From an uncultured Roseibium sp. (GTDB lineage: Bacteria; Pseudomonadota; Alphaproteobacteria; Rhizobiales; Stappiaceae), in NCBI RefSeq assembly GCF_963675985.1, contig NZ_OY780957.1, positions 1,387,501 to 1,451,500 on the forward strand: DNA of 64,000 nt, read 5' to 3'. The notes beneath the pieces were generated by a model. The model saw only the letters and a program-made list of their open reading frames with translations, had not been told where the DNA came from and searched no databases. Below, one piece after another: positions 45,420-54,025 of the stretch (position 1 is the first letter of the stretch; every line of letters begins with the position of its first letter). A program made the position numbers and the translations under genes.

Positions 45420-46430
45420 ATGGGTAAGATTATCGACTGCCATGCGCATATGGCCGTTCCCACGCAGCTGCCGGCCTACAAGGCAGGCCTCCTGTCGCAT
45501 CGCGGCGCGCACGGGCGCGGCAAGGTCGGCGCGACGGACGACGATATCCAGGCGGCTTTCGACAGGGTGGAAATGGCACCGATGGGCCATCTGGCCTGTC
45601 TCGATACGGCCGGGGTGGACATGCAGGTGCTCTCACCGCGTCCGTACCAGATGATGCATTCCGAAAAGCCGGCCAAGCTGGTGCATTGGTATATCGAAGA
45701 GGTCAACGACCTGATCGCGCGGCAATGCGCCATGTATCCCGACCGTTTCGTGCCGATGGCGGGTCTGCCGCAGACGGCGGGCGATCCGATCGAAAACGCG
45801 CTGCCCGAACTGGAGCGCTGCGTGAAGGAAAAGGGTTTCCGGGGGTGCCTGGTGAATCCCGATCCCTTCGAGAACTCCGGCGAAAAAGCCCCGCCGATGG
45901 GCGACCGCTACTGGTATCCGCTTTATGAGAAGCTCTGCGAGCTCGATGTCGTGGGACACATTCACTCGGCAAGTTCACGGCTCGTGGATCGCGAACCCTA
46001 TTCGCTGCATTTTATCAACGAGGAAACCACGGCGGTCTACGGCCTGTGCAAGTCCTCGGTGCTCGATGATTTTCCCGACCTGAAGATCCTGGTCAGCCAT
46101 GGCGGAGGGGCAATCCCGTATCAGTTCGGGCGCTTCGATTCCTCATCCGTGCGGCGGCCGCCGCGCTTTGCCGACCGGATGCGCAAGCTCTACTACGACA
46201 CCGTGCTTTATTCGCGTGAAGCGGTCGAACTCCTGATCAAGGTCGTGGGCTCCGAGCGCTGCCTCTTCGGCGCCGAGATGCCGGGCGTCGGGTCGGCGAT
46301 CAACCCCGAAACGGGGCAAACTTTCGATACGATCGTTCCCCACATCCGCGAATGCGACTTCATCTCCGATGCCGAGAAGGATGCGATCCTCGGCGGCAAT
46401 GCGATGAAACTGTTCAAGATCGATGGGTGA
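45420..46430 (+). CDS. Amidohydrolase-2 family, LigJ-like 4-oxalomesaconate hydratase
   Basis: A 336-residue TIM-barrel hydrolase/hydratase. Metal motif DCHAH at the N-terminus, then HIHSA, SHGGGAIPYQ and GAEMPG. The block ELERCVKEKGFRGCLVNPDP and the MGDRYWYPLYEKLCELD segment closely resemble LigJ, the 4-oxalomesaconate hydratase of the gallate/protocatechuate 4,5-cleavage pathway. A LigB-type dioxygenase and a LigK-like aldolase in the same operon support this. Good ribosome-binding site (GAGG) before ATG 45420. Confidence 0.82.
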   Translation: MGKIIDCHAHMAVPTQLPAYKAGLLSHRGAHGRGKVGATDDDIQAAFDRVEMAPMGHLACLDTAGVDMQVLSPRPYQMMHSEKPAKLVHWYIEEVNDLIARQCAMYPDRFVPMAGLPQTAGDPIENALPELERCVKEKGFRGCLVNPDPFENSGEKAPPMGDRYWYPLYEKLCELDVVGHIHSASSRLVDREPYSLHFINEETTAVYGLCKSSVLDDFPDLKILVSHGGGAIPYQFGRFDSSSVRRPPRFADRMRKLYYDTVLYSREAVELLIKVVGSERCLFGAEMPGVGSAINPETGQTFDTIVPHIRECDFISDAEKDAILGGNAMKLFKIDG

Positions 46431-46490
46431 CGATCCCGTGGGCTGCACTGCTCGTCGGGCATGCCCGGGAGACGAAAGGACAGAGGCGCC

Positions 46491-47408
46491 ATGTGGCGGT
46501 ATTTCCTAAAAAGGCTCGGCATCGCGGTCCTCGTGGTGATTACGGTCTCCGTGATCAGTTTCGGTCTGCTGCGGCTGTCGGGCGATCTGGCGCAAAATCT
46601 TGCGGGTGAAGGCGCCACCCCCGCCCAGGTCGACCATATACGCGCACTCTATGGCCTCGATCGGCCGCTGGTTGTCCAGTATTTCGACTGGGCGGGCAAG
46701 GCGATCCAGGGGAATCTGGGCCAGTCCCTGTTCACGAACGAGCCGGTGTTCGAGCTGATCCTATCGCACATGGCCGTGACCCTCTCGCTGGCGCTGCTGA
46801 GTCTTGGCCTTGCGATCTGCGTGGCGCTTCCGCTCGGCGTGTTCGCGGCGGTCTATCGAAACAGCTGGATCGATCGCATGGCCCTCGGCATGGCGGTGTT
46901 CGGCAGTGCGGTGCCCAGTTTCTGGTTCGCGCTGATGCTGATCTATCTCTTCGGGGTCGAGCTGAGATGGCTGCCGATCTCCGGTAGCCGGACCTGGGCG
47001 CATTTCGTCCTGCCGACGATCACCCTGTCGACGATGGTGATGCCGCAAATCATGCGATTGACGCGCGGTGGCATGATCGAGGCCCTCGATGCGGATTACG
47101 TGAAGATGGCCTGGGCCAAGGGGCTCAACCCCATGGTGGTGTTCTTCAAGCACGCGCTGCGCAACGCCTTGCTGCCGGTCGTGGCCCTTGCGGCGGTGTC
47201 ATTGGGCTTCCTGCTGGGCGGGTCTGTCATTGTCGAATCCGTCTTTTCGCTGAACGGGATCGGATCGCTGGCCTACGAATCCATTCGCCGCGCCGATTTC
47301 CCCGTCATCCAGTCGATCCTCTTTGTCCTGTCGTTCGTCTACGTGCTGCTCACGCTGATGGCCGACCTGATCAATGCGCGCATCGACCCGCGTATCCGTC
47401 TGCACTGA
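46491..47408 (+). CDS. Peptide-type ABC permease (DppB family)
   Basis: A 305-residue inner-membrane permease with six helices. The N-terminal MWRYFLKRLGIAVLVVITVS and the EAA-type loop (DYVKMAWAKGLNPMVVFFKH) are DppB hallmarks. Start ATG 46491 is chosen over an upstream in-frame start because the membrane-anchoring MWRYFLKRL is conserved. Part of the importer with the binding protein at 40958. Confidence 0.93.
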   Translation: MWRYFLKRLGIAVLVVITVSVISFGLLRLSGDLAQNLAGEGATPAQVDHIRALYGLDRPLVVQYFDWAGKAIQGNLGQSLFTNEPVFELILSHMAVTLSLALLSLGLAICVALPLGVFAAVYRNSWIDRMALGMAVFGSAVPSFWFALMLIYLFGVELRWLPISGSRTWAHFVLPTITLSTMVMPQIMRLTRGGMIEALDADYVKMAWAKGLNPMVVFFKHALRNALLPVVALAAVSLGFLLGGSVIVESVFSLNGIGSLAYESIRRADFPVIQSILFVLSFVYVLLTLMADLINARIDPRIRLH

Positions 47409-47420
47409 AGGAGATCCGTC

Positions 47421-48323
47421 GTGCCAAATACGCCCGCGCCGTTGGACAACATGGAGATCGCGATGCCCACGCCCTGGCAGCAGAGCTGGGCGATGGCAAA
47501 GACCCACCTGGGTCTGCAGATCGGGATCCTGATCGTCTTGAGTGCGACGGCCTGTGCCGTGTTCGCACCGTGGCTTGCTCCCGCGGACCCTTACGCGCAG
47601 GATCTCGCCGCACGCCTTCTTCCGGCCGTCTGGCAGGACGGCGGCAGCTGGACGCACGTCCTGGGTACCGATGGTTTCGGCCGGGATGTTCTGTCGCGGC
47701 TGATCTACGGCTCTCAGGTCACCATGGTCGTCGGTTTCGGCGCGGCCCTTATCTCCGGGCTCGTCGGCACCACTCTGGGCATGCTTGGCGGTTATCTGGG
47801 GGGAAAGGTCGACGCGGGCGTCATTTTCCTGATCAACGTCAAGCTGGCGATGCCCGGCGTTCTGATCGCGCTGTCGCTGGTCTCCATTTTCGGCGGGTCG
47901 CTCCTGTCGATCACGATCATCCTGTCGCTTCTGTTCTGGGACCGGTTCGCTGTGGTGACGCGAACGGCCACGCAGCAGGTGCGCAGCCGCGAATACATCG
48001 CAGCCGCAGAATGCTCGGGCGCGTCACGCACCTGGATCCTGTTCCGCGAGATCCTGCCGAACATCGCCAACCAGATCATCGTCATCGGCTCTCTGGAAAT
48101 GGGCATCGCCATTCTGGTGGAAGCCGCGCTCAGCTTCCTCGGCCTGGGCATTCAGCCGCCGACGCCATCCTGGGGCATTCTGGTCTCCGAAGCCCGCGAC
48201 ACGATGTTTTTCAAACCTCATCTGATCGTCGCACCCGGACTGGCAATCTGCACTCTGGTGGTCGGGATCAACCTGTTGGGCGACGGCATTCGCGACATTA
48301 CCGAGCCACAGGGAAGGAATTGA
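47421..48323 (+). CDS. Peptide-type ABC permease (DppC family)
   Basis: A 300-residue permease starting at GTG 47421 after AAGGAGATCC. GTDGFGRDVLSRLIYGSQVT and EYIAAAECSGASRTWILFREILPN (EAA loop) are DppC signatures; AALSFLGLGIQPPTPSWG closes the family pattern. It pairs with DppB 12 bp upstream. Confidence 0.93.
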   Translation: MPNTPAPLDNMEIAMPTPWQQSWAMAKTHLGLQIGILIVLSATACAVFAPWLAPADPYAQDLAARLLPAVWQDGGSWTHVLGTDGFGRDVLSRLIYGSQVTMVVGFGAALISGLVGTTLGMLGGYLGGKVDAGVIFLINVKLAMPGVLIALSLVSIFGGSLLSITIILSLLFWDRFAVVTRTATQQVRSREYIAAAECSGASRTWILFREILPNIANQIIVIGSLEMGIAILVEAALSFLGLGIQPPTPSWGILVSEARDTMFFKPHLIVAPGLAICTLVVGINLLGDGIRDITEPQGRN

Positions 48324-48327
48324 TCCC

Positions 48328-49365
48328 ATGTCGGGCGAACCCGCAATGCAAAAACAGCCGATCCTGAGCATCCGCAATCTGGAAGTGTCGCTGAAAACGG
48401 CGGTCGGGAACCTCCAGGCCACGCGCGGCATCTCGTACGACATCTTCCCCGGGGAGACCTTCGCCATCGTCGGGGAATCGGGATGCGGCAAGTCGATCTC
48501 GTCCATGGCGGTGATGGGCCTGTTGCCGCGCATCGCAACGGCGACGGCCGAACGTTGCCGGTTCGACGGACAGGAGATCCTGTCCCTGCCCCGGCGAAAG
48601 CTGTCGAAGATCCGGGGCAATACGCTGAGCATGATCTTCCAGGATCCGATGACATCGCTTAACCCGGTCTATACGATCGGCGATCAGTTGACCGAAATCT
48701 TCGTCCGTCACGGCAAGGGCAGCCGGAAGCAAGCGCGCGACCGCGCCATTTTCCTGCTGGAGCGGGTCGGCATCAAGAATGCCGGGCAACGCCTGAATGC
48801 CTTTCCGCACCAGCTTTCGGGCGGATTGAGGCAACGTGTGGTGATCGCCATGGCGATGATGAACAGCCCCAAGCTGATTATTGCCGACGAGCCGACGACC
48901 GCCCTGGACGTGACCGTGCAGATGCGCACCCTGGCGCTGCTGGCGGAACTGCAAAAGGAATTCGGCTTGGCGATCATCCTGATCACCCACGATCTGGGTG
49001 TGGTCGCGTCGCTGTCGGATCGGGTCGCGGTAATGTATGCCGGCCAGATCGTCGAAACCGCGCCGACCAAGCAGCTGTTCGAAACCCCGACGCATCCTTA
49101 CACGCAGGGCCTGATCCGATGCATTCCGTCCTACGGTGAACCGGAAGTGGACGCCGAATTGCCCACGATTCCGGGCATGGTGCCGTCTCTGATCGGCCGG
49201 CACCAGGGCTGTACGTTCCGCAACCGGTGTATCAGGGCTATCGACGCCTGCGGCGAGAGCGATGTCGCCATGCGCGAATTCGAACAGGGCCATGCCTACC
49301 GGTGCTTGCTGGAGCACGACGTGCTCAAGACTCATTGGCACGATCTTGACGGAGGGCGTGCGTGA
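48328..49365 (+). CDS. Peptide-type ABC ATPase (DppD family)
   Basis: A 345-residue ATPase. Walker A GESGCGKS, Q-loop MIFQDPMTSLNP, signature LSGGLRQRV and Walker B LIIADEPTTALD, followed by the oligopeptide-type C-terminal Cys motif (CTFRNRCIRAIDAC). AAGGAA precedes ATG 48328, 5 bp after the permease stop. Confidence 0.94.
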   Translation: MSGEPAMQKQPILSIRNLEVSLKTAVGNLQATRGISYDIFPGETFAIVGESGCGKSISSMAVMGLLPRIATATAERCRFDGQEILSLPRRKLSKIRGNTLSMIFQDPMTSLNPVYTIGDQLTEIFVRHGKGSRKQARDRAIFLLERVGIKNAGQRLNAFPHQLSGGLRQRVVIAMAMMNSPKLIIADEPTTALDVTVQMRTLALLAELQKEFGLAIILITHDLGVVASLSDRVAVMYAGQIVETAPTKQLFETPTHPYTQGLIRCIPSYGEPEVDAELPTIPGMVPSLIGRHQGCTFRNRCIRAIDACGESDVAMREFEQGHAYRCLLEHDVLKTHWHDLDGGRA

Positions 49366-50381
49366 TGTCGGACCGGAACAACGACGTTATTCTCAGCCTG
49401 CGCGATGTCGAGGTCGTCTTTCCGATCCGCAAGGGTCTGTTTGCGAAACCCGGACAGCTGCATGCCGTGAACCGGGTTTCTCTGGACATCCGGCAGGGCG
49501 AGTTCATCTCCATCGTCGGCGAATCCGGCTGCGGGAAGTCGACGCTGGCCAAAACGCTGCTGGGACTGCAGGCCACAACGGCCGGGTCCATCCGCGTCAA
49601 CGGCAAGGAATTGGGCGCCTATTCGCGCAAGGACCTGGCACATCAGGTGCAGCCGATTTTCCAGGACCCCTATTCCTCGTTGAACCCGCGCAAGTCGGTT
49701 GCAGAGAATATCGCTCTGCCGCTGGTCCTTTCGGAAAAACCGCGGTCCGACGAAGTCCGTGCGCGCGTGCGCGAAATCATGCAGATGGTTTCCCTGCCCC
49801 AGCGGTTCGAGCATTACTATCCAAGCCAGATGTCCGGCGGGCAGCGGCAACGGGTCGCCATTGCCCGGGCGCTGATCACGCGGCCGAAGATCCTGATCTG
49901 TGACGAACCGACTTCGGCGCTCGACGTTTCCGTGCAGGCGCAGATCCTGAATCTTCTGCGCGATCTCAGCCGCAAGCTGAATCTGACGTCGATTTTCATC
50001 AGCCACGACCTGTCCGTCGTGCGGCACCTCACCCAGCGTGTGGCGGTGATGTATTTGGGGCGCGTCGTCGAGTTGGGTCCGTCCGAACAGATCTTCCAGC
50101 ATCCCCGGCACCCTTACACGCAGCTCCTGATCCGGTCGATCCTGCCGCCGGATCCCGATTACCACCTGCCGCCAGTCTCCTGGGACGGTGGCGGCCCCGA
50201 TCCGACCCATCCGCCCGATGGCTGCCATTTTCATCCGCGGTGCCGCTATGCGCTGGACCTGTGCCGGACCCGGTTGCCGGAGCCGGCCGAGTCCGGTGGC
50301 GTTTGTGTCGCCTGCCACGCCTGGCAGGGCGACGATGACTGGCGCGCCGCGGGCGGCAAGACCCCTCAACTCGCATTGTAA
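49365..50381 (+). CDS. Peptide-type ABC ATPase (DppF family)
   Basis: A 338-residue ATPase. Walker A GESGCGKST, IFQDPYSSLNPR, signature MSGGQRQRVAIARAL, Walker B ILICDEPTSALD, and the C-terminal Cys motif HFHPRCRYALDLC. Its ATG 49365 shares a base with the TGA of the preceding ATPase (TGATG), after GGAGGG; an in-frame GTG just upstream is less likely. Confidence 0.94.
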   Translation: MSDRNNDVILSLRDVEVVFPIRKGLFAKPGQLHAVNRVSLDIRQGEFISIVGESGCGKSTLAKTLLGLQATTAGSIRVNGKELGAYSRKDLAHQVQPIFQDPYSSLNPRKSVAENIALPLVLSEKPRSDEVRARVREIMQMVSLPQRFEHYYPSQMSGGQRQRVAIARALITRPKILICDEPTSALDVSVQAQILNLLRDLSRKLNLTSIFISHDLSVVRHLTQRVAVMYLGRVVELGPSEQIFQHPRHPYTQLLIRSILPPDPDYHLPPVSWDGGGPDPTHPPDGCHFHPRCRYALDLCRTRLPEPAESGGVCVACHAWQGDDDWRAAGGKTPQLAL

Positions 50382-50391
50382 GGAGCGTAAC

Positions 50392-51405
50392 ATGGCGAAG
50401 ATCGTAGCCGCGATGGCGACCGCCCACGGCCCTCAGCTTCACACCACGCCGGAGCAGTGGCTGCTTCGGACGGAATTCGACCGTCGCGCGAAGCATCCGT
50501 TCCGGGGAGGGGTCTATTCCTATGAAGAACTCCTGGACCTGCGCAAGAACGAAGGACTGGAGGAAAAATCCTCACCGGAGGCGATGGCCGCGGCGCATGC
50601 CCGCTGCCAGGATGCGATGCGTCGCATGGCCGATGTCTGGGAGGGGCTGGATGTCGATGTCGCGGTGATCTTCGGAAACGACCAGCAGGAGATCTACGGC
50701 GACGATCTCAATCCGGTGTTCATGATCTACTACGGGGATACCATTCCCCACCATCCGTCCTCGGATGAGGGGCGGCGCATGTTGCCTCCCGGCATTGTCG
50801 AGGCGGAGCCGGGCCATGCGCCCGATCACCGTATCGAGCATCCCGCGCAGCCGGATCTGGCCCGGCACATCATTCAGAGTCTCGTCGCGGCCGAATTCGA
50901 CGTCGCGGGGTCGCCGCAACTGCCGACCCATAACCCGAAGAGCACCGGCGTCAGCCATGCCTTCGGGCATATCTACCGGAAGGTGATGCGTGACAGGGTC
51001 ATTCCCAACGTGCCCATCTACCAGAATACCTTTTATCCGCCGAACCAGCCGTCCGCGCACCGGGCCTACACCTTCGGCAAGGCGGTGGGCGATGCCATTC
51101 GCAGCTGGGACAGCGACCTGCGGATCGCGTTGTTTGCTTCCGGTGGGATGACCCATTTCGCCATCGACGAGGAGTTCGACAGGCGGTTCGTGCGCGCGCT
51201 GGACGAGAAGGACCGTGCCTATCTGACATCGATTCCGCTGAGCGACCTTCAGGCCGGCAGCTCGGAATTCAAGACGTGGATCTCGCTGGCCGGGGCACTC
51301 GAGGACGAGACCGCCACCATGCACGAGATCGACTACATCCCCTGCTACCGCACGCCCGCCGGAACGGGCACGGCTCAGGGCATGTACTGGTGGGACGTGG
51401 CCTAG
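50392..51405 (+). CDS. LigB-type (class III) extradiol ring-cleavage dioxygenase
   Basis: A 337-residue protein like the beta subunit of protocatechuate 4,5-dioxygenase and gallate/methylgallate dioxygenases. His12 (TAHGP) and, near the C-terminus, GGMTH with the catalytic His and GSSEFKTW with the probable Glu ligand are present. LigB's second His ligand (NDHA) is Gln98 here (FGNDQQE). A variant of this kind is, I believe, seen in methylgallate-dioxygenase relatives. No alpha subunit is nearby. Start ATG 50392 after a perfect AAGGAG. With LigJ- and LigK-like neighbours it should open a gallate-type ring. Confidence 0.83.
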   Translation: MAKIVAAMATAHGPQLHTTPEQWLLRTEFDRRAKHPFRGGVYSYEELLDLRKNEGLEEKSSPEAMAAAHARCQDAMRRMADVWEGLDVDVAVIFGNDQQEIYGDDLNPVFMIYYGDTIPHHPSSDEGRRMLPPGIVEAEPGHAPDHRIEHPAQPDLARHIIQSLVAAEFDVAGSPQLPTHNPKSTGVSHAFGHIYRKVMRDRVIPNVPIYQNTFYPPNQPSAHRAYTFGKAVGDAIRSWDSDLRIALFASGGMTHFAIDEEFDRRFVRALDEKDRAYLTSIPLSDLQAGSSEFKTWISLAGALEDETATMHEIDYIPCYRTPAGTGTAQGMYWWDVA

Positions 51406-51447
51406 GCCGGCTCTCGCGGACACGGTGATGACAACAGGAATGATGCG

Positions 51448-52101
51448 ATGACTGACAGAAATCTGGAGCGGTTGCGCAAGCTCGATACCGCGACCCTTTC
51501 GGACGCGATGGACAAGCTGGGGATCGAAGGCGTTTGCCGGGGGATCAAGCCCCGAGACCAGACCGTCGGACTGGCCGGGCGCGCCTTTACGCTGCTCTAC
51601 GGACCCGTCGACCCGGTCAATCCCGGCACTGTCGGAGATTACATCGACGATCTGGAGCCGGGCACCGTTGTCGTGCTGGATAATGGCGGGCGCGAGGATT
51701 GTACCGTCTGGGGCGACATCCTGACGATGGTCGCGGACCGGAAGGGACTGGGCGGCACGGTGATCGACGGTCCCTGCCGCGACGTGCATCTGTGTCTGAA
51801 GCTTGGCTATCCTGTCTATTCGCGCAGCTACTCGATGAAGACGGGCAAGGACCGGGTCCAGGTGGATGCCGTTCAGGTGCCCGTCAATATCGGTGACGCC
51901 CGGGTCTGTCCCGGCGATCTTCTGCGCGGCGATTCCGATGGCGTCGTCGTTCTGCCGAAAGCGCGCGAGGACGAGATCCTGGATACCGCCGAGGCCATCG
52001 AGACGGCGGAGGATAAGATCCGCAAGGCGGTGCTGGCCGGCAAGACACTGCGTGAGGCCCGCACTGAACTCGGCTACCACAAGCTGCAGACCAAGGCCTG
52101 A
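51448..52101 (+). CDS. RraA-family LigK-like 4-carboxy-4-hydroxy-2-oxoadipate aldolase
   Basis: A 217-residue RraA/CHA-aldolase family protein with the full motif: Asp90 (VWGDIL), Arg111 and Asp112 (GPCRD). It would split 4-carboxy-4-hydroxy-2-oxoadipate into pyruvate and oxaloacetate, the step after the LigJ-like hydratase. Last gene of the operon; a terminator follows 23 bp later. Confidence 0.87.
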   Translation: MTDRNLERLRKLDTATLSDAMDKLGIEGVCRGIKPRDQTVGLAGRAFTLLYGPVDPVNPGTVGDYIDDLEPGTVVVLDNGGREDCTVWGDILTMVADRKGLGGTVIDGPCRDVHLCLKLGYPVYSRSYSMKTGKDRVQVDAVQVPVNIGDARVCPGDLLRGDSDGVVVLPKAREDEILDTAEAIETAEDKIRKAVLAGKTLREARTELGYHKLQTKA

Positions 52102-52124
52102 GTTCCCAACGTACCGGAAACGGA

Positions 52125-52156
52125 AATCCCGGTGGCTCCGGCCGCCGGGATTTTTT
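52125..52156 (+). terminator. Rho-independent terminator of the hydroxycinnamate operon
   Basis: AATCCCGG (52125-52132) pairs with CCGGGATT (52145-52152), with a 12-nt loop, followed by a T-run to 52156. It lies just downstream of the LigK-like gene and marks the end of the 40.9-52.1 kb transcript. Confidence 0.9.
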
Positions 52157-52242
52157 GTCGATGGTTGAAAGGCGGGAAAACATGTCTCGCCTTGGCGTAA
52201 TTTTCAGGCGTCGACATCTAAAAGAACCGCCACCAATTCGCA

Positions 52243-52461
52243 TTGCGACGGAACCTTTCGAAAAAGCCGGCCCAGTGCCTGACGGTGTTCATGACCATCG
52301 ACGGGGAGCCTTTGCTGCGCCACTACTCGCTGACCAGTTCTTCCATTGCAGATGCGGGTCCCAAGGGGTGGATCAAGCGCGTGGCAGGCAGCGGCATAAC
52401 TTCACTCTTCAAGCAGATCCTGTTCGGTGCTGGCCGCACGGCATCCTGCGATCTGCGGTAG
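52243..52461 (+). pseudogene. Fragment of a ferredoxin-NADP-reductase-type flavoprotein
   Basis: An open stretch of about 72 codons resembles the FAD-binding core of Fdr/VanB-type reductases: KKPAQCLTVF, then RHYSLTSSS and WIKRVAGSG. There is no N-terminal or NAD domain and it ends at a stop after 35 further unrelated residues. It lies in an otherwise gene-free 420-bp stretch (52157-52578) with no promoter or ribosome-binding site that I can see. Probably what remains of an aromatic-oxygenase reductase. Confidence 0.5.
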
Positions 52462-52578
52462 CCCGGACCGAGGGCAGCAGGGTTGCCCTTGATGCGTAAC
52501 CGGCCGCGACGCTAGGATGACGTCCGAAGGGTCTGGCATCGCGGTGCCGGGCCCGAATTTTACGATCGAAAGTCCGTG

Positions 52579-53241
52579 ATGGAGCCAAAAAGCCGGAAAA
52601 GAGGCCAGAGCAGCGCCGAAGTCGCAGAAGCAATACGCCAGGCGATTCGCGCAGGAGACCTGCTGCCGGGGATGCAGGTGAAGCAGGCGGACTGGGCGCA
52701 GCGGCTGGGGGTCAGTCGGGTGCCGGTGCGCGAGGCGCTGGGGATCCTCGAATCCGAAGGGCTTCTGGCGCATGAGCCGCATCAGGGATTTGCGGTGGCA
52801 ACCCTCACCGATAGCGAGATCCGCCAGCTTTATCTTCTGCGCCGCCTCATTGACCGGGAAATCGCGGCGACTGTCGTGTGGCCGACCGAGGCCGTTCTGG
52901 ACCAATTGCGCGCCATCGACCAACAAGCGGAGGCCGCGATCGCGGCGAACGATATCGCGCAATGGCTGTCCAGTAACGACCGGTTCGTCCTGGGCGTCTA
53001 TGCCCTGTGTCCGCTGGAGATCCTGGTGGGAGAGGCAACCAAGCTCTGGCGGAGAACGGAAACCGTGCGATCGAGCCGGGTGCGCTACGAATGGAACACG
53101 CTGAGTCCGGAGGCGATCCGTCAGACCGTCGGGCGCATTCTGAAGATGCTGGAAACACAGGACCGTTCGGGCTTGAAGGCGGCTTTGGGGCGGTTGACCC
53201 ACATCAGAAAAGCAAACGTTGCCCGGGCCTTCGCGCCATAG
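52579..53241 (+). CDS. GntR-family transcriptional regulator (FCD type)
   Basis: A 220-residue regulator. The N-terminal winged HTH includes VKQADWAQRLGVSRVPVREA; an all-helical FCD-like effector domain follows from about residue 80. It starts at ATG 52579 (or GTG 52576). Its stop is 6 bp from the convergent IclR gene. FCD regulators bind organic acids. A TTGCATGCAA palindrome at 62309-62318 is a possible target. Confidence 0.88.
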   Translation: MEPKSRKRGQSSAEVAEAIRQAIRAGDLLPGMQVKQADWAQRLGVSRVPVREALGILESEGLLAHEPHQGFAVATLTDSEIRQLYLLRRLIDREIAATVVWPTEAVLDQLRAIDQQAEAAIAANDIAQWLSSNDRFVLGVYALCPLEILVGEATKLWRRTETVRSSRVRYEWNTLSPEAIRQTVGRILKMLETQDRSGLKAALGRLTHIRKANVARAFAP

Positions 53242-53247
53242 CGCGGA

Positions 53248-53961
53248 TCACATGGCCGGCAGGCGTTCGGGCGTTGCCCCCAATTGTATCGACAGGCGGA
53301 CGGCCTCGTGCAGGACGGTCCGTGCATATTGCTTGCGAAGTTTGGCGTTGAACCGGGTCGCGGGGCCGCTGATGGTCAGGGATCCCACCAGCTTGTCCCC
53401 CAGGCCGAAGACCGGTGCTGCGACGGCTGCCATGTCCGCGTGGCGCTCGCCGACCGAATTGAACATCAGATCGTCGGCTTTGGTATCCGCGGGCAAGCCG
53501 TCAAGAAAGGCGGTGATCGCTTTTCCACTGGCGCCCTGACTGGGCTCCAGGGCGTCGCCGACGCGAATATGGTCGCGGATGACCTGTGTTGCATCGCATC
53601 GGAACAGGCAAATGCGCTTGTCACCTTCCGGTACGTAGAACGAAGCGCTTTCGTTGGTCATGCTGACAATGTTTTCCAGAACCGGCCGTACCAGCGGTTC
53701 GAGGTTGAACGAGGCCTGATAGACCGCTGCCAGTTCGGCCAGCTTGGGGCCGAGGTTGTAGCCGCCGTTCTCCAGTCTGCGAATGTAGCCGAAAGTTTCG
53801 AGCGATCCGAGAAGACGCAAGGTCGTGCTTTTATAGAATCCGGTACGCTCCGAAATATCCTTGAGCGACAAGGGGCCGGTGGTGCCCCGGAACGCGTCGA
53901 GAATGGTCAGCGCGCGGTCTACAGCAACGACACCTGTGCTGGATTTTGGTTTTTCGCTCAT
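53248..53961 (-). CDS. IclR-family transcriptional regulator
   Basis: A 237-residue regulator: HTH at about 12-65 (ALTILDAFRGTTGPLSLKDI, then YKSTTLRLLGSLETFGYIRR), effector domain about 80-235. It lies downstream of the CoA-transferase on the same strand, whose promoter holds site C of the 17-bp palindrome set, so it is the simplest candidate regulator of modules at 32.8-39.9 kb and 54-62 kb, with autoregulation. Start ATG 53961 is chosen; GTG 53994 is in frame, and neither has a good ribosome-binding site. Confidence 0.88.
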   Translation of the reverse strand: MSEKPKSSTGVVAVDRALTILDAFRGTTGPLSLKDISERTGFYKSTTLRLLGSLETFGYIRRLENGGYNLGPKLAELAAVYQASFNLEPLVRPVLENIVSMTNESASFYVPEGDKRICLFRCDATQVIRDHIRVGDALEPSQGASGKAITAFLDGLPADTKADDLMFNSVGERHADMAAVAAPVFGLGDKLVGSLTISGPATRFNAKLRKQYARTVLHEAVRLSIQLGATPERLPAM

Positions 53962-54025
53962 CTGTGTGTGGCCCGAACCCCTGAAGAAGGCCACGGTTTA
54001 TATCGGAATTCTCCGGACAGGTCCA

